DNA of 64,000 nucleotides from Termitomyces sp. T153 (taxonomy: Eukaryota > Basidiomycota > Agaricomycetes > Agaricales > Lyophyllaceae): contig JACKQL020000001.1 in NCBI GenBank assembly GCA_018296165.2, forward strand, positions 2,170,001-2,234,000, in the 5' to 3' direction. The notes below the pieces were generated by a model, which saw only the letters and a list, made by a program, of their open reading frames with translations, ran no database searches and was not told the origin of the DNA. Positions 36,001-46,705 of the stretch are shown here, one piece after another. How positions within the stretch are numbered: position 1 is the stretch's first letter; the number at the start of each line of letters is the position of its first letter. A program made the position numbers and the translations under genes.

Positions 36001-38646
36001 TGAAAGTTTTCCCAGGGCACCCGCAGCAGGAGACCATATCGGGCGTAGATTCACCTTCAACTGAGCTGGATGAGATCAGTCAGAGAAATGACAATCTCGA
36101 AATCAACAAAGATTGTACCGATCAGCCATCTCCCGACAATGTCCGCGCTCAATTCGTCCCCATCTTTCACTCCCAATCCTACCCTTCCAATACGTAGCAC
36201 ACGATTCCGAACACCCTGTACGTCTAGCGACACCTCCTCACCCTTCAAACACAATCCAGCTGCTTCTCGTACATCGCCAGAGGCACCGACAGATTCCGAA
36301 GTAAGGAGACGTAGCGTTGCCAGACGCAATGACTGGGAATGCGAAAGTAAGAATACACGAAGAGATGGATAAACTTCGTTAAAGGGTATGGGTATCGGAG
36401 CTTGGTTTCTGGATGAAGAGTCAACAGACAAGTATGACGAGGTTCGTAGAGGATTTTCATACATCTTTTTTGACAGCGAGACTAGACCCTCGAGGACACT
36501 GGGTGACCAACCCCAGTGTGTGACACACCGGCGTATCCATACTGGCAACTCTTTGACAACATATGAAGACCATTCCGATGGATCGCGTGTAGCGAGAGTT
36601 GCCATGCTTGTGCCGAGTGCCCATGCAGTATTCATATTTTCCAAGGTAGAAGCATCTTTGTCGCCATTGGAGGTTGAGGATGCAAGTAGACCTTTGATAA
36701 TGTTTACGATGACGAGACACACTGCAGGAGAGAAAAGTGGCGTAAGAGTAAACATGTCTTCCAACTCTGTGGCCTCTGTGGCCTGATCCTTCAAATCAGC
36801 ATCTGCCCAAGAATTGAAAATATGAGACCTACTCCCTCAATCCAAATGTCTAGAGCAAGACTCTCAAGCCGACTCAAAACCCATTCCTCCATCCGACCCC
36901 GCCAAACGACATTCACTTCCCCAGAACCCGATTCCGAACTCGACCCCAACTTTCCAGCCTTCTTGAGTGACGCAAGAAGCCTCAACACACCCTTTGCATC
37001 ATGCGCACGTACCTCTGGTCTTGCAGTATTTTTGAGCAGCAAAGGCAGCGCGACGGATTTCCATCCGCCCCATGACAACGAAGAGAGGGCACCAGTAAGG
37101 GAAAGTACGAAGTGGAGTACAGGCGCGGGTGCATATGTTTCGTCATCTTCTTGTTCTTGTGCAGATGATAAAGAACACGCCCACGCGCGTTGAAAGAACT
37201 TCATTCCGGGACCTAGCCAGAGAGACATTTCAGCGGCTGTCAATGCTGCTGTGCAGAATTTGAGAAGTGCAGAATGGAGGGCGGTGAAAAGTGGGATTTT
37301 GAGAAGTTCGGAAAGGATGAGGGATAATTGGTTTTCTAAGATCCGACCAGTTAAGTGAAAGTAATATTGAATGAGAAGAAAAAGACGTTACGGGCTAGCC
37401 GTGAGCCCTGGCGGACTGCGCAAGGAATCGACATTATTTCGAGCATCCTCCGCACACGCTCGATGGTGACATCGGAGGTTGTGGATGGGGAGGCGGGAGT
37501 CAAACCTACAACAGTCGTGGTGAAACATTGGAAAAGGAGATCCGCAAGTGGTGCGAAGGCAGACGAATCTTTGACGTGGTGAATCAGTGCAGTGAGAGTG
37601 CGGCGTATGAGGGTGTACGTTTTTTCTGGGCCTCCGCTCGCGAGATGGACTTCCATGAGCGAGGAAAAGATGGAAGATGTCGCGGTATGTAGGGTTTGGG
37701 AAGCCGACTATGATCGTACATTAATCTGTGTCTCTGAACATCCAATCAGAGAATTGAAAATGAACCTTGCAAGCAAATATGATGACCCAAGCGGCCGCAT
37801 CCTCTACACCTTCTACATGGACCATCAACAATTTCACCGCTTTCTCTCTCGTAGCTGTCGTAAACCTCCGCAAAATGGCGCCCCATACTTCCGCCATTGC
37901 CCTACCTATCTCAGGCAAACAGCTTCCTAGTGTAGCACGCAGTTGTTCCCATGTCCCTTCTAATAATTCCGGAGAAGGCAGGAGAAGGAACTTGAACAGG
38001 GCTGAAAAAGTTTCTAGAAGAGCGGTGAGCGCCGACGCAGATATTGGTCGTAGCAAGAGCTTAAGTAAGTGAGTAAGGATGTTAGTATATATTGGAGAAA
38101 GCGTTGTCCGGAGGTCGTGCGCCATTTTTTGTATAAGGCTTATCATAGATTGAGTCTTGCGGAGATAGAGATAATCGGAGTACTCACTCAAGTAGTGCCC
38201 TCAATCCTTCATCGTCAGCTACTACAAGTGCTTCTATCCACAAAGCATAGATGTCTTTCCAGTTGTGCAGAAGCAATGGCATCGACGCTGATAGTCCGTC
38301 TGTCTTATTTGCAAATTTTATGAAGCTCGGAGCAAGGTTAAGTTGTCTCCAGTGGTCCAAAGCGAAATGAAAATGAGAATCATTGTCCTGATAGTGTACC
38401 AAAAATTTTAGTATAGGAAAGCGAAGTAGTTGTGATAAACCGACAGAGATCTCGTGCTCAAGCTGCGGTCGGTTGTGTGCTGGTACGAGGTGGACTTCTT
38501 TTATAGCGTCATTATATGATTGATGCTAGGGATATAATAATCAGTCAACAACAACTTTTTGCTTCAGATTATAATAGATTCACTTTGAAACGCTTCGCCC
38601 GGGGCTGAACATCCTCGTGATCATCCTTATAGTCGTCTGTGGCCAT
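30087..38646 (-). CDS. UTP20: UTP20, U3 snoRNP / SSU processome HEAT-repeat scaffold
   Basis: UTP20 (DRIM) is a nucleolar HEAT-repeat protein of the small-subunit processome, needed for 18S rRNA maturation. The inferred CDS has 12 exons: 38646-38584, 38525-38188, 38138-37766, 37707-37392, 37335-36833, 36788-36119, 36065-35767, 35715-32297, 32250-30675, 30624-30471, 30417-30183, 30126-30087. These sum to 7986 nt, or 2661 residues, close to fungal UTP20 proteins. All introns are GT-AG and 44-58 bp. The N-terminus has the conserved KRFKHQSYNDAIKEVHL and HWRQLNLAPSFIKFANK blocks; the C-terminus has the ELQDLLQGKVG block and the basic INPEAAARRRMHRNAVKK tail, then ends in TAG. The middle is one long exon of helical repeats with an acidic stretch near 34850. 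It appears intact. Confidence 0.95.
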
Positions 38647-40395
38647 TTCTAGAATCCGGTGAATCTTTTGGATTTATCGAAGTAATTTTTCCAGTTGTAT
38701 AGGAACTGGTGGAAACATCCAAGCGCGAAGGACGAGGAGGTAAATTCAAGAGATTTAGAAGAACTTGTTTGACATGCCTCCTCTTGCCACACAACGCGTA
38801 CCTCAGCACCGCCACATAACCGTGGTCCAGAAATCAACCTGGTAGCAAAAGTGGTAATCATAGCTTGCGCCGCGCGGTGCCACGCTAAGGTGACGTTCGC
38901 AGCATTGGCATCAGCATTCGTAATTAGTGTTCCTCGTGCTCAAGTATTAACTCTGAGCCGCACGACAGGATACTCATGACCCCATGACTGAAAAAACTTT
39001 TGGCTTGAGCTACGTTCATGATTCGAGTTTGATGAGCACGTTTTCTTTGAAGTAGCGTTGAGTGTAGGGAGATCCACGCCTTTGTCGCCTCCTACCCGCG
39101 GAGCCTGTTTTAAAGCAAATCCAATTTAGCATAATGACCGCTAGGAAATAGTGTGTGGCTACGCACTGAGGCGGGCTATCCCATTTCCCTCCTTGGCGAG
39201 CATGTTGCATTTAGCGAGTAAGTAGCTCCCTGCTTGTAACTTGTGTTTCTTTGGTATGCAATGAATCCTATGCATGCTGTTATATAAATTAAACGATATC
39301 GAGGACTCGCAGTGTAGAGGTCAAACATATCTGAGATAGATGATGATAGTCATTCATAAAATATACGAAGTATCATGGATAATTAACGCAGCGCCCTCCG
39401 TGACCAAGCTTCTTCTGAATCTCATCGAGGACAAAGACTCGATACCATTATGACAGGTACGCACTCGCGCATCCTTTCTATTATACACTGGGCTTGGTCT
39501 TGCTATCAATTACCTTGCTACAGAGGAAATCCCTACATCGCGGACGGCTTCCCGAACTGTTCTGTACGACTACCTTAAATGCTTGGTAGAAGATAAGTAC
39601 ATATATCCATGGTGGACAACAGTAGGCTTCAAGTTCAAGTTCATCTCTCCTTTCTCGAGTCTATACTCGAAGAGGTTTGTATCTCTGTGTATATATACAA
39701 GTGGTCTCCAGCACATCAGGATCAAGTTGATATGGGCTGAAAAACGTCGATGTCTCAATGTCGCACCCAGTCAAGGGCGTCGAAATTGTCTGCCCCTCAT
39801 CGACCTTAGAGGAACATATTGCCAGATCCACGACACGCTGAAGCCTGATGAATTTGCGGAGACTGCCTTTCTTTATCTTACGTCTCCGCCATCTGTACTT
39901 GTCCCCGTTCACGTTCCGCGAGACATGAAGAGAGGAACTAATTATAATTACACAAATAAAAGTTTTGCTGAGAACTCACGGACGACAAATTCTCCCTGCT
40001 TGGTCGTACACAGTATCCACAAAGATAGAGCACATTGTCAGGTTCTCAGCTCATCTTCAACTCCCTCCTCTCATAATCCATACTTACATGCAAACAATAA
40101 ATATCAGAAGCGCGGGACAACTGTCTCCGAAGAATTAACTGGGTTTATGCGAACGCCCACGAATATACGCTTGCGGTGCCGATGCTCAAGGCGCAAACAT
40201 GCGAGGAAATACGGCTGGGTGAGAAAACAGGGATTATAGATTAGGTTAGGGGTCGTATAAGTGTGCAACCGAGGGACAGAACAGATCGTTGACAACGGAC
40301 ACGCATTACACAACTGCGGAGAATGCATTGATAAGAAGGTTTGGTCGATTCTCGTATCTCTGATCATCCTGGTATCTAATAATTGTGAGGAAGAA
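38647..40395. other. 1.75-kb intergenic region with no certain gene
   Basis: It lies between the UTP20 start and the end of the WBP4-like gene. A 218-codon plus-strand frame (39583-40239) and a possible short spliced start (ATG at 39451, intron to about 39523) exist, but no join gives a recognisable protein. CG content is normal, so a small lineage-specific gene is possible. No tRNA gene was seen. Confidence 0.4.
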
Positions 40396-41488
40396 TCACG
40401 GCCGTCGTCCTCTATTCCCTCCTGTTGGTATTTTGCGTTTGCGGAACATGCCAAATGCGGAAGGTTCGGGGGCCGAGAAAGGCACCTCTGACTTCCTCGG
40501 GAGAGCTTTTGCCTCTTCAGTTGGCGGCAAAGGTACAGCCGGACTGTTAACTTCGTCTTCCATCAAAGCAGAGGTGGAAACTGGGATGTCGGACTTGATG
40601 ATCACCGCCTCTGAGCCTAACCGTGCTGTGGAAGTTTCGACTTCTGTAGCAGCTTCGCTAGCCTTCCACTGCACTTTCGCCCATCTTGGAGCTCCAGTCG
40701 ACGTTGTGGTTGTTTCAGGGGTGACTGCAGTGGATGTAACCTCGATGAGAGCGAACGTCGGTACCGACACCTCGTGTGCCTCTTCTTTCTTCTTCAACTT
40801 TATCGGTATCGAGTCAGGATCATACCCTCCACTTAGACCTGACAGCCACCCTTTTTTTCGCAGTTTGAACGAAGGTGCATCTTCATCCGCTGGCGCTTCC
40901 GCCTCGCGCTTTACACCAGCGGCCGTTACATCTTCCACGGCATCGGGCTTTTCATCGTTATTTGAAAAGGCTTCCAAGGTTGGGGTAATGGTATCAACAA
41001 CCTCCCATTCTCCTACAATACCTTGAGTGCGCCGACGCTCGGCCTCGCCAGCCATTCGTTGAACATCGGGGTCAGTATATCCAAGCGAAGCAGCAGTTGA
41101 GTAATTTGTGTATGGATTGGAAGGTTTCGGGACTGGTTTCTTTGAGGCTGCAGAAGTGGAAGCGACAGGCCCGGTGGCAGGCCTTGCACGACCAGCAGCG
41201 ACGTCCTGAGCGTATGCAACTTGAGCAGCCTAACAATTAGTAAAAACGAGCTGAAAAGATTGAGCGAAAGTTTCATACCTGTTCTAACCTAGCCAACTCA
41301 CGCTTCTCCTCATTTTCGTCCTTCCTCCGCTTTTCGCCCGCTTTATACAGGCCACGGATAAAGCGATCGAGATTGCCCTTGTGACGTAGACCGTTTTCAT
41401 GTTGCTGACGGGAAGGTGCGTCGTCAGCGATGTAGATATCGCAGTACTTGCAGAGATACTTTTTTTTTGAAACCCAGTATTCGCTCAT
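40396..41488 (-). CDS. WBP4/FBP21-like splicing factor with U1-type C2H2 zinc finger
   Basis: Two exons (41488-41279 and 41229-40396) with a 49-bp GT-AG intron; 1044 nt, 347 residues. The start is fixed by MSEYWVSKKKYLCKYC, the conserved beginning of this family. The U1-type zinc finger uses Cys13, Cys16, His30 and His36. A basic helix follows (FIRGLYKAGEKRRKDENEEKR), then a conserved YTDPDVQRMAGEAERR block near residues 115-130 and a long acidic/Ser-Thr-rich tail with a KKGWLSGLSGGYDPDSIP motif. Family members join the spliceosomal B complex in metazoa. No WW domain is visible here, unlike animal WBP4, so only the zinc-finger half is conserved. It is divergently arranged with the MFS gene. 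Confidence 0.85.
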
Positions 41489-41832
41489 GTGGGGTAGTTG
41501 ATGACGAAGTCCGAGTCTAGAATCTGTATAAAGTATGACCGTGATCGGCATCACGCGAAATCAATTTCGACCGCGACGGTTCCGACTTCCGACTCCTTCA
41601 ACGTTCAATGTTCAACCACAGTGGATCACTCAGCCAATATGTAATGTCAGTCATTGTGATTTATGTACCTACCCTAATAACCTCTACATCAATATGACAT
41701 GGAAAAACTTTTCGACACGTTTGGACTCAGTGAATTCGCAATATCACACGGATCAACTCTACACTCTCGGCTGGCGCCGTGGGAATCACTTCTCGCCTAC
41801 TAGTTTGTGGCCTTTTGGGACACCTTCTTCAA
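41489..41832. promoter_or_regulatory. divergent intergenic region between the WBP4-like gene and the MFS transporter
   Basis: 344 bp between the two start codons, so promoters for both genes must lie here or overlap transcribed leaders. I see no clear TATA box. Confidence 0.5.
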
Positions 41833-43823
41833 ATGGACGATACTAAGGAGCCACCCGATGTGATGATCAACTCTGTTAACACAGGGTACAGGCTGTATAG
41901 ACGACGATTTCTTGGTTTGATAGGCCTTGTGCGTTCGCGTTCGAGCCAAATGATAATAATGCCTTGTGCAGGCATTATGTTCTAATCACTAATTCATAGG
42001 TACTGCTCAATGTTATTACCGCCATGTCCTGGCCATGGTTCGGCCCAATATCTAACAACAGTACCACCCTCTTCGTGTCATGTTTTCGTTCGATTGACGT
42101 GCTTGCATAGTGGTAAATGAATTTGGATTCACGTTGGATCAAGTAAACTGGCTAGGAAATATCATGGCCATTGTGTACATCCCAGCGGCACTAGGAGTTC
42201 CCATCCTGGTCTCCAGATACGGTATCCGGCGTTGCGTGCGTACTTTTTTACGCCATTCAATCGTGTGGCTCATCATCAAGTGGACAGTGTGATATTGCAG
42301 CTGTTGCATTACTCATATCTGCCTGGATTCGATATGCGGGAACAGCCGAATCTCTCTCTACGCAGCATTCTTATGCTCTTGTCATCATCGGCCAAGTGAG
42401 TTGCATTGGTGTGTGCGTGGACCCTTCAGCTTACGCTCCTCCATATGCAGCTCTTTGCCGCGATCGCGCAGCCTATCTATCAAGTTTTAGGACCAAAGTA
42501 TTCTGAGACATGGTTCGACTTGAAAGGTCGAACTACTGCAACTATGATTGTCGCCATTGGTACCTCTCCCTTGCCTGAGCGCCCATTTTGTATCACATCA
42601 ACTATCTAGCAAATCCGATTGGTGGAGCCGTAGGACAGCTTGTCAGCCCCCTTGTCGGTGATACACGACAATCTGTATGTTTCTTTTCTTCGTGGGCACA
42701 CGGACAGCTGTCAAGTATTGTCTGTCCAAGATTCTTGTTCTCGGTATACTGTCTACCGCCGTGACGCCATTCATCTTTCTAGTTGGTTCTGTACCTCCTA
42801 CCCCCCCTAGTAGGCTGCCCCGCTCCGTTCAAGGAAGCTCATTCTGATGTCAGAACAACTACAGCTTATGCCGGATCGAAGCCATCACCACCATTAAAGA
42901 GTCTTCTCTACGCCATGCTGGGACTCAAGACGTCTCCAGATGCTCATATGACCCCCCGCGAACGATTTGATTTTGTGATTGTCATCCTCATCTTTGGTGC
43001 TCTCGCTGGCGGGTTTGTTCGGTTTCCTCCCACTTTCTTTATTCGTGGCTCGGTTCTCAATTATTAGTAAACAGGGCCAATTCATTCGCGATCCTCACGG
43101 CACAGATTATGGTAAGATACTCTTCCTTCTTCGAGGTGCCTGAGTAATCGCGTCTAAATAGGAACCAGTTGGTTATACATCAGACCAAAGCGGTTTTCTC
43201 GGCGCTTGCCTTCTTCTCACAGGCATCGTCGCTGCCATCGTCTCAGCACCCCTCTTTGACAGGGTGTTTACCCATCACCTCGCAATTACTTCTAAAATCC
43301 TTGTTCCTATTGTTGGTGCCGCGTGGCTATCACTCATTTGGGCGGTCAAGCCACACAATTTGGATGGCTTGTTCGCTATCATGACAATAATTGGGGTTTG
43401 TTCCGTGACGATGCTCCCTGTTGGACTTGAACTTGGGTGCGAACTCACACGTAACGCAAACGCGAGCTCCGCGTTGTTGTGGGTTTCGTATGTATCCATT
43501 CCATCCTGATCGAATCCTTGAAATCCTGACTTGTTCGTGGTCTCTAGCTGTAACCTGTTAGGTGTTGTATTCGTGCTTGGTGCGTTTTGTGCATTGGTCT
43601 TGAATCAAACTCCTGTAATTCTCGAAAATCATCCGCAGCCGAAGGTGCTCTTCGGGCTGGACCAGATGCAAATCCGCCATTCAACATGCGTCGCACTCTC
43701 ATTTTCAACGGTGCCATCATAATGACTTGTGCAGCCTCCGTATTACTATTGTGTGGGAAACAAGTGCGTAAAGAACGTGACGAAGAGAGGCTACAAGGGC
43801 TTCAGATTCAGAGTACTCATTAG
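41833..43823 (+). CDS. MFS transporter of the DIRC2/FLVCR (SLC49) type
   Basis: Twelve exons: 41833-41928, 42000-42060, 42111-42235, 42288-42395, 42451-42559, 42610-42674, 42731-42809, 42865-43012, 43075-43111, 43162-43487, 43548-43579, 43639-43823. They total 1371 nt, 456 residues, about the size of a 12-helix major facilitator. Recognisable family blocks are MSWPWFGPIS at the start of helix 1, YIPAALGVPILVSRYGIRR (helix 2 and its loop), QPIYQVLGPKYSETWF, ANPIGGAVGQLVSPLV, the central loop MTPRERFDFVI, and the C-terminal NPPFNMRRTLIFNG. An apparent frameshift at a run of seven C (42801) disappears once the 55-bp intron 42810-42864 is recognised. Substrate is unknown; animal relatives carry haem, choline or pyridoxine. 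It is convergent with TRM11 (101 bp between stops). Confidence 0.88.
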
Positions 43824-43924
43824 CGACGTAAGAGAACTACGTCATCTTATTATCTCCTTCCAGGTCGCCATACTTACTTCCCCTGTGCAATTTTCCTTCC
43901 ATTGTACTTCTCGGCTGCTGTCAT

Positions 43925-45858
43925 TTACGTTATTTGTAATTTTACAGCTGTAGTTCTATCGTCCGTCTCGCCCTCTTTCTTGAAACCTTGGAAATACTTC
44001 TCTCGGAAGTCTTTATGAGCAGGTATGTGGATAATATCTGCAGGGTCATCTTGTTGCTCGAATGACGGTCGTTCGTATTCACCTCTCGTCGTTTTTCGTA
44101 TGGTAACCAGCTTGTTTCAGTGAGTTTCAGCATCAGCAGATCCACAGATCATGGAGTTTCCTTACCCTTCGTCCCCATGATCCGAAATCTTGCAGAGAGT
44201 TACCGATAACCTCCATACCTTCACAAAGCATTGATTGGACATCAAGTTCCTCATATTCATCAGTGACCGTTGGAAGAAAAAAGACCAATCGACCTCCTGG
44301 CTTGAGTAAATGTCTCGCAAGGAGCACTAAGTCGACGGCGAGGTGAGAGAGTTCGTACGGCTTTGTCGGAGGAATATATGGTTGATCATCGCTGAAAGGA
44401 TTGATTAGTAACGTGTATTCTAGAGACCGTTAAGAAGCAGATGAAGGGGGCAACAAACAAGGTATACTCAAGATACTCACGTCCGGGGTGAGATACGGTA
44501 TTCGAGCATCTGTTGAACCTTGTCTTCACTCAGGTCCTTCTTACGCCCGAGACGTTTTGCACCCGCACGTACACCATCTACATAGCTCAGCATCTCATTT
44601 TTTGAGCTGGGAAAAAGTCCTTACAAGGTGGATCAGTCACGATCGCATCGAAAAGGCTGCCACAGCGCCACGGATTTCGCGTCACATCAAAAGTACAAAG
44701 GTCCAAGATCCGTGATTCCGTTCCATATTGGCGTGCGGCACGTATTACCCCAGGGGGAGTACCTGTGTGGTGATATCGCTGATTATCAGTTATAAAATTG
44801 AGGGTAATTATTCTTACCTTTGCCCCTCATTTGACGTCCATCAATGTCAGAACCGAAAACAAGGGCACCAAAGTGTGATGTCGTCTGGTCCAGTCTCATA
44901 AATATAGAGAAGTATACATATTGGAATCCTCACATATGCCATACTTCCCGTACCCAAGAAGGGATCGTATATCAGCTTCCCAGGAGCCGCCTGAAAGCCA
45001 ACGTTCCTTGATGAGAAAAGGACGAAAATAGCACACAACGTATTACGCACTAAGGTCTGATTTGCCATCAACAACGAAATTTCCGCCTCCATGCTCGTAT
45101 TCCCATAGTATACCCGCTTCTTCACATCGAATTTACCCACGAGCTGGCGTGCAGATCCTGCTTCTAGCTGGAGAATGTTTCAATTCACTCCGTTACAAAA
45201 TGACCGATCCATCAGACATACCAACCTGCCGAAATAGGCCTGTCTAAAATGACCATCGCCTTCGTGTTTACTCCTGATAATCCCACTACGATTCGTATCT
45301 GCATTGAGTGAGCCGTAGGTCGACAAATTAAGAGACATCGCAAAATTCCATACATTCTTCGAAGCATCCAAACACAATTTGTGGGTTCTTCATTTCGATC
45401 TTGCCGAGGAGGTTCATGTAGGCAAAGCTCTCGACCACAGCACGTTGTCTAGACTGTGGTATTTTATGGTTATGTGCCGTGACGATAAACCTAAACGATG
45501 TTTCGGGAATATAACAGGCCCATTTCGCCTCGTTTCCGCGGGTAGAAACGTGAAGTTCATCGTAGGTAGATCCCTGGCCATAGAATTCGTACACAAATCT
45601 ATGCACGACGTGAGATGAACACAATAGTTCAGCAAATGGTGTGGACACCACATACTTGACGAGAATACACCTCCTAGCAAGGATCAAGGCGTGATCTTCG
45701 TGTTCTAGGCTCACAACCATGTATGGCCTCGTTGGATCTCTGTCCTCTGGGCGTTCGGGCATTGCCAAAGAAAATCGATGTAGTTCTGCAACGGAGTACA
45801 GTTCGGGAATGCGGAACTCATGATGAACATCGGCAAAAACAAGCAGATATTGAGGCAT
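43925..45858 (-). CDS. TRM11: TRM11, catalytic subunit of tRNA (guanine10-N2)-methyltransferase
   Basis: Trm11 with Trm112 makes m2G at position 10 of tRNAs. Ten exons: 45858-45656, 45598-45354, 45298-45222, 45167-45051, 44990-44934, 44884-44818, 44762-44625, 44577-44481, 44391-44166, 44110-43925; 1413 nt, 470 residues. The start is the ATG of MPQYLLVFADVHHEFRIPEL. The N-terminal THUMP-like part includes YEFYGQGSTYDELH. The Rossmann methyltransferase part has the SAM motif DPFLGTG at residues 223-229, SDIDGRQMRGK after it, and the catalytic DPPY at 299-302. The tail GSWGRRLVTIRK is also typical. All key motifs are intact. Only 80 bp separate its start from that of the SWS1-like gene on the other strand. 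Confidence 0.93.
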
Positions 45859-45938
45859 GAATAAACACTTGCTAAAAGCAACTCGATGTAATTTCAACAC
45901 AGCCACAGCCTTCACAAGTATTTCTGCTCGGATATGGG
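45859..45938. promoter_or_regulatory. 80-bp bidirectional start region between TRM11 and the SWS1-like gene
   Basis: The start codons of two divergent genes are separated by only 80 bases, so both leaders and a core promoter must share this segment or reach into the opposite gene. No TATA box is seen. Confidence 0.6.
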
Positions 45939-46561
45939 ATGCCCTCCGACGAACTTCAACAAATTGCAGATGCTGTGATAGAATCTATTAATGATGGAGA
46001 ATGTAAGATCAACTGTTTCAGTCCGCTTGGAATGAATTAATTGGCTTTGCATCAGTGTCTGACCAGGACATCCTCAAGCTGCACGCTGTGGTTCCGGAAA
46101 CGATCGTAACGGGAGCTTTCAATCTCTTAGATCACGCGAATGGTATGTACCGTTTGATCTTTTTGCCCCACAGATTGCCCGAGTAGAGTTGACAGTCATT
46201 AAACAGTCATTAAATATTCAAATCCTTTGACCTATCCGCGATACGAAGTTCTTGGTTCTACCGATATCTACACGGTCTTTCTCGACATGACAGTGTCCCC
46301 GATACCGTTCTACTGCTCCTGTCCCGCTTTTTCTTACGCTGTACTTTCGTCCGGATCACATATGATGGTAATGTTTCCTTTCTCTGAGCACTAGACTCGC
46401 CTGTGACATGATCGCGATTACGACTATAGTGCAAACACGTTTTGGCGACGCGTCTTGCGGACAAACTCGGACTTTGCATTGAGCGCCCGATGACACTGGA
46501 AGACTTGCAGTCAATGATGATGCGGCAGTTCCAACTCCACAGCTCGGGTGATCCAACTTAA
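45939..46561 (+). CDS. SWS1/ZSWIM7-like SWIM-domain protein
   Basis: Four exons (45939-46002, 46056-46142, 46207-46367, 46430-46561) with GT-AG introns of 53, 64 and 62 bp; 444 nt, 147 residues. The ATG at 45939 is used because the ATG at 45934 runs into a stop. The SWIM zinc-binding motif C-x-C-x(n)-C-x-H-x-x-A is complete: Cys87, Cys89, Cys105, His107, Ala110. SWS1 proteins act with Rad51 paralogs in the Shu complex to promote homologous recombination. The small size and the conserved CxHxxA alanine fit that family better than SWIM proteins of transposases. The acceptor at 46206 is chosen over an upstream copy of the same sequence at 46195-46196, which would give a stop. Confidence 0.85.
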
Positions 46562-46705
46562 GTTAAGGGCAATTTAACTCCGGTTGACCGTAGTAACAAT
46601 GAGGTCAAGAGAATGTACGATACTAGTGTACAATATTCTACAGGATATATTTGAACGTAAAGTACAAGCAGCTCGGCAAAATGTGTAGTATATATCGGTG
46701 TCGCC

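Noticed and set aside
39583..40239. A 218-aa plus-strand protein
   Set aside because: No recognisable domain, the ATG is absent or internal, and codon character is mixed; left as intergenic.
42801..42864. Apparent frameshift in the MFS gene at a run of seven C
   Set aside because: A 55-bp GT-AG intron (42810-42864) restores the conserved PPTPPTYAGS junction, so no frameshift is needed.
43580..43638. Apparent early stop of the MFS gene at about 43722
   Set aside because: Recognising the 59-bp intron joins to the usual C-terminal AEGALR..NPPFNMRR block and a stop at 43821-43823.
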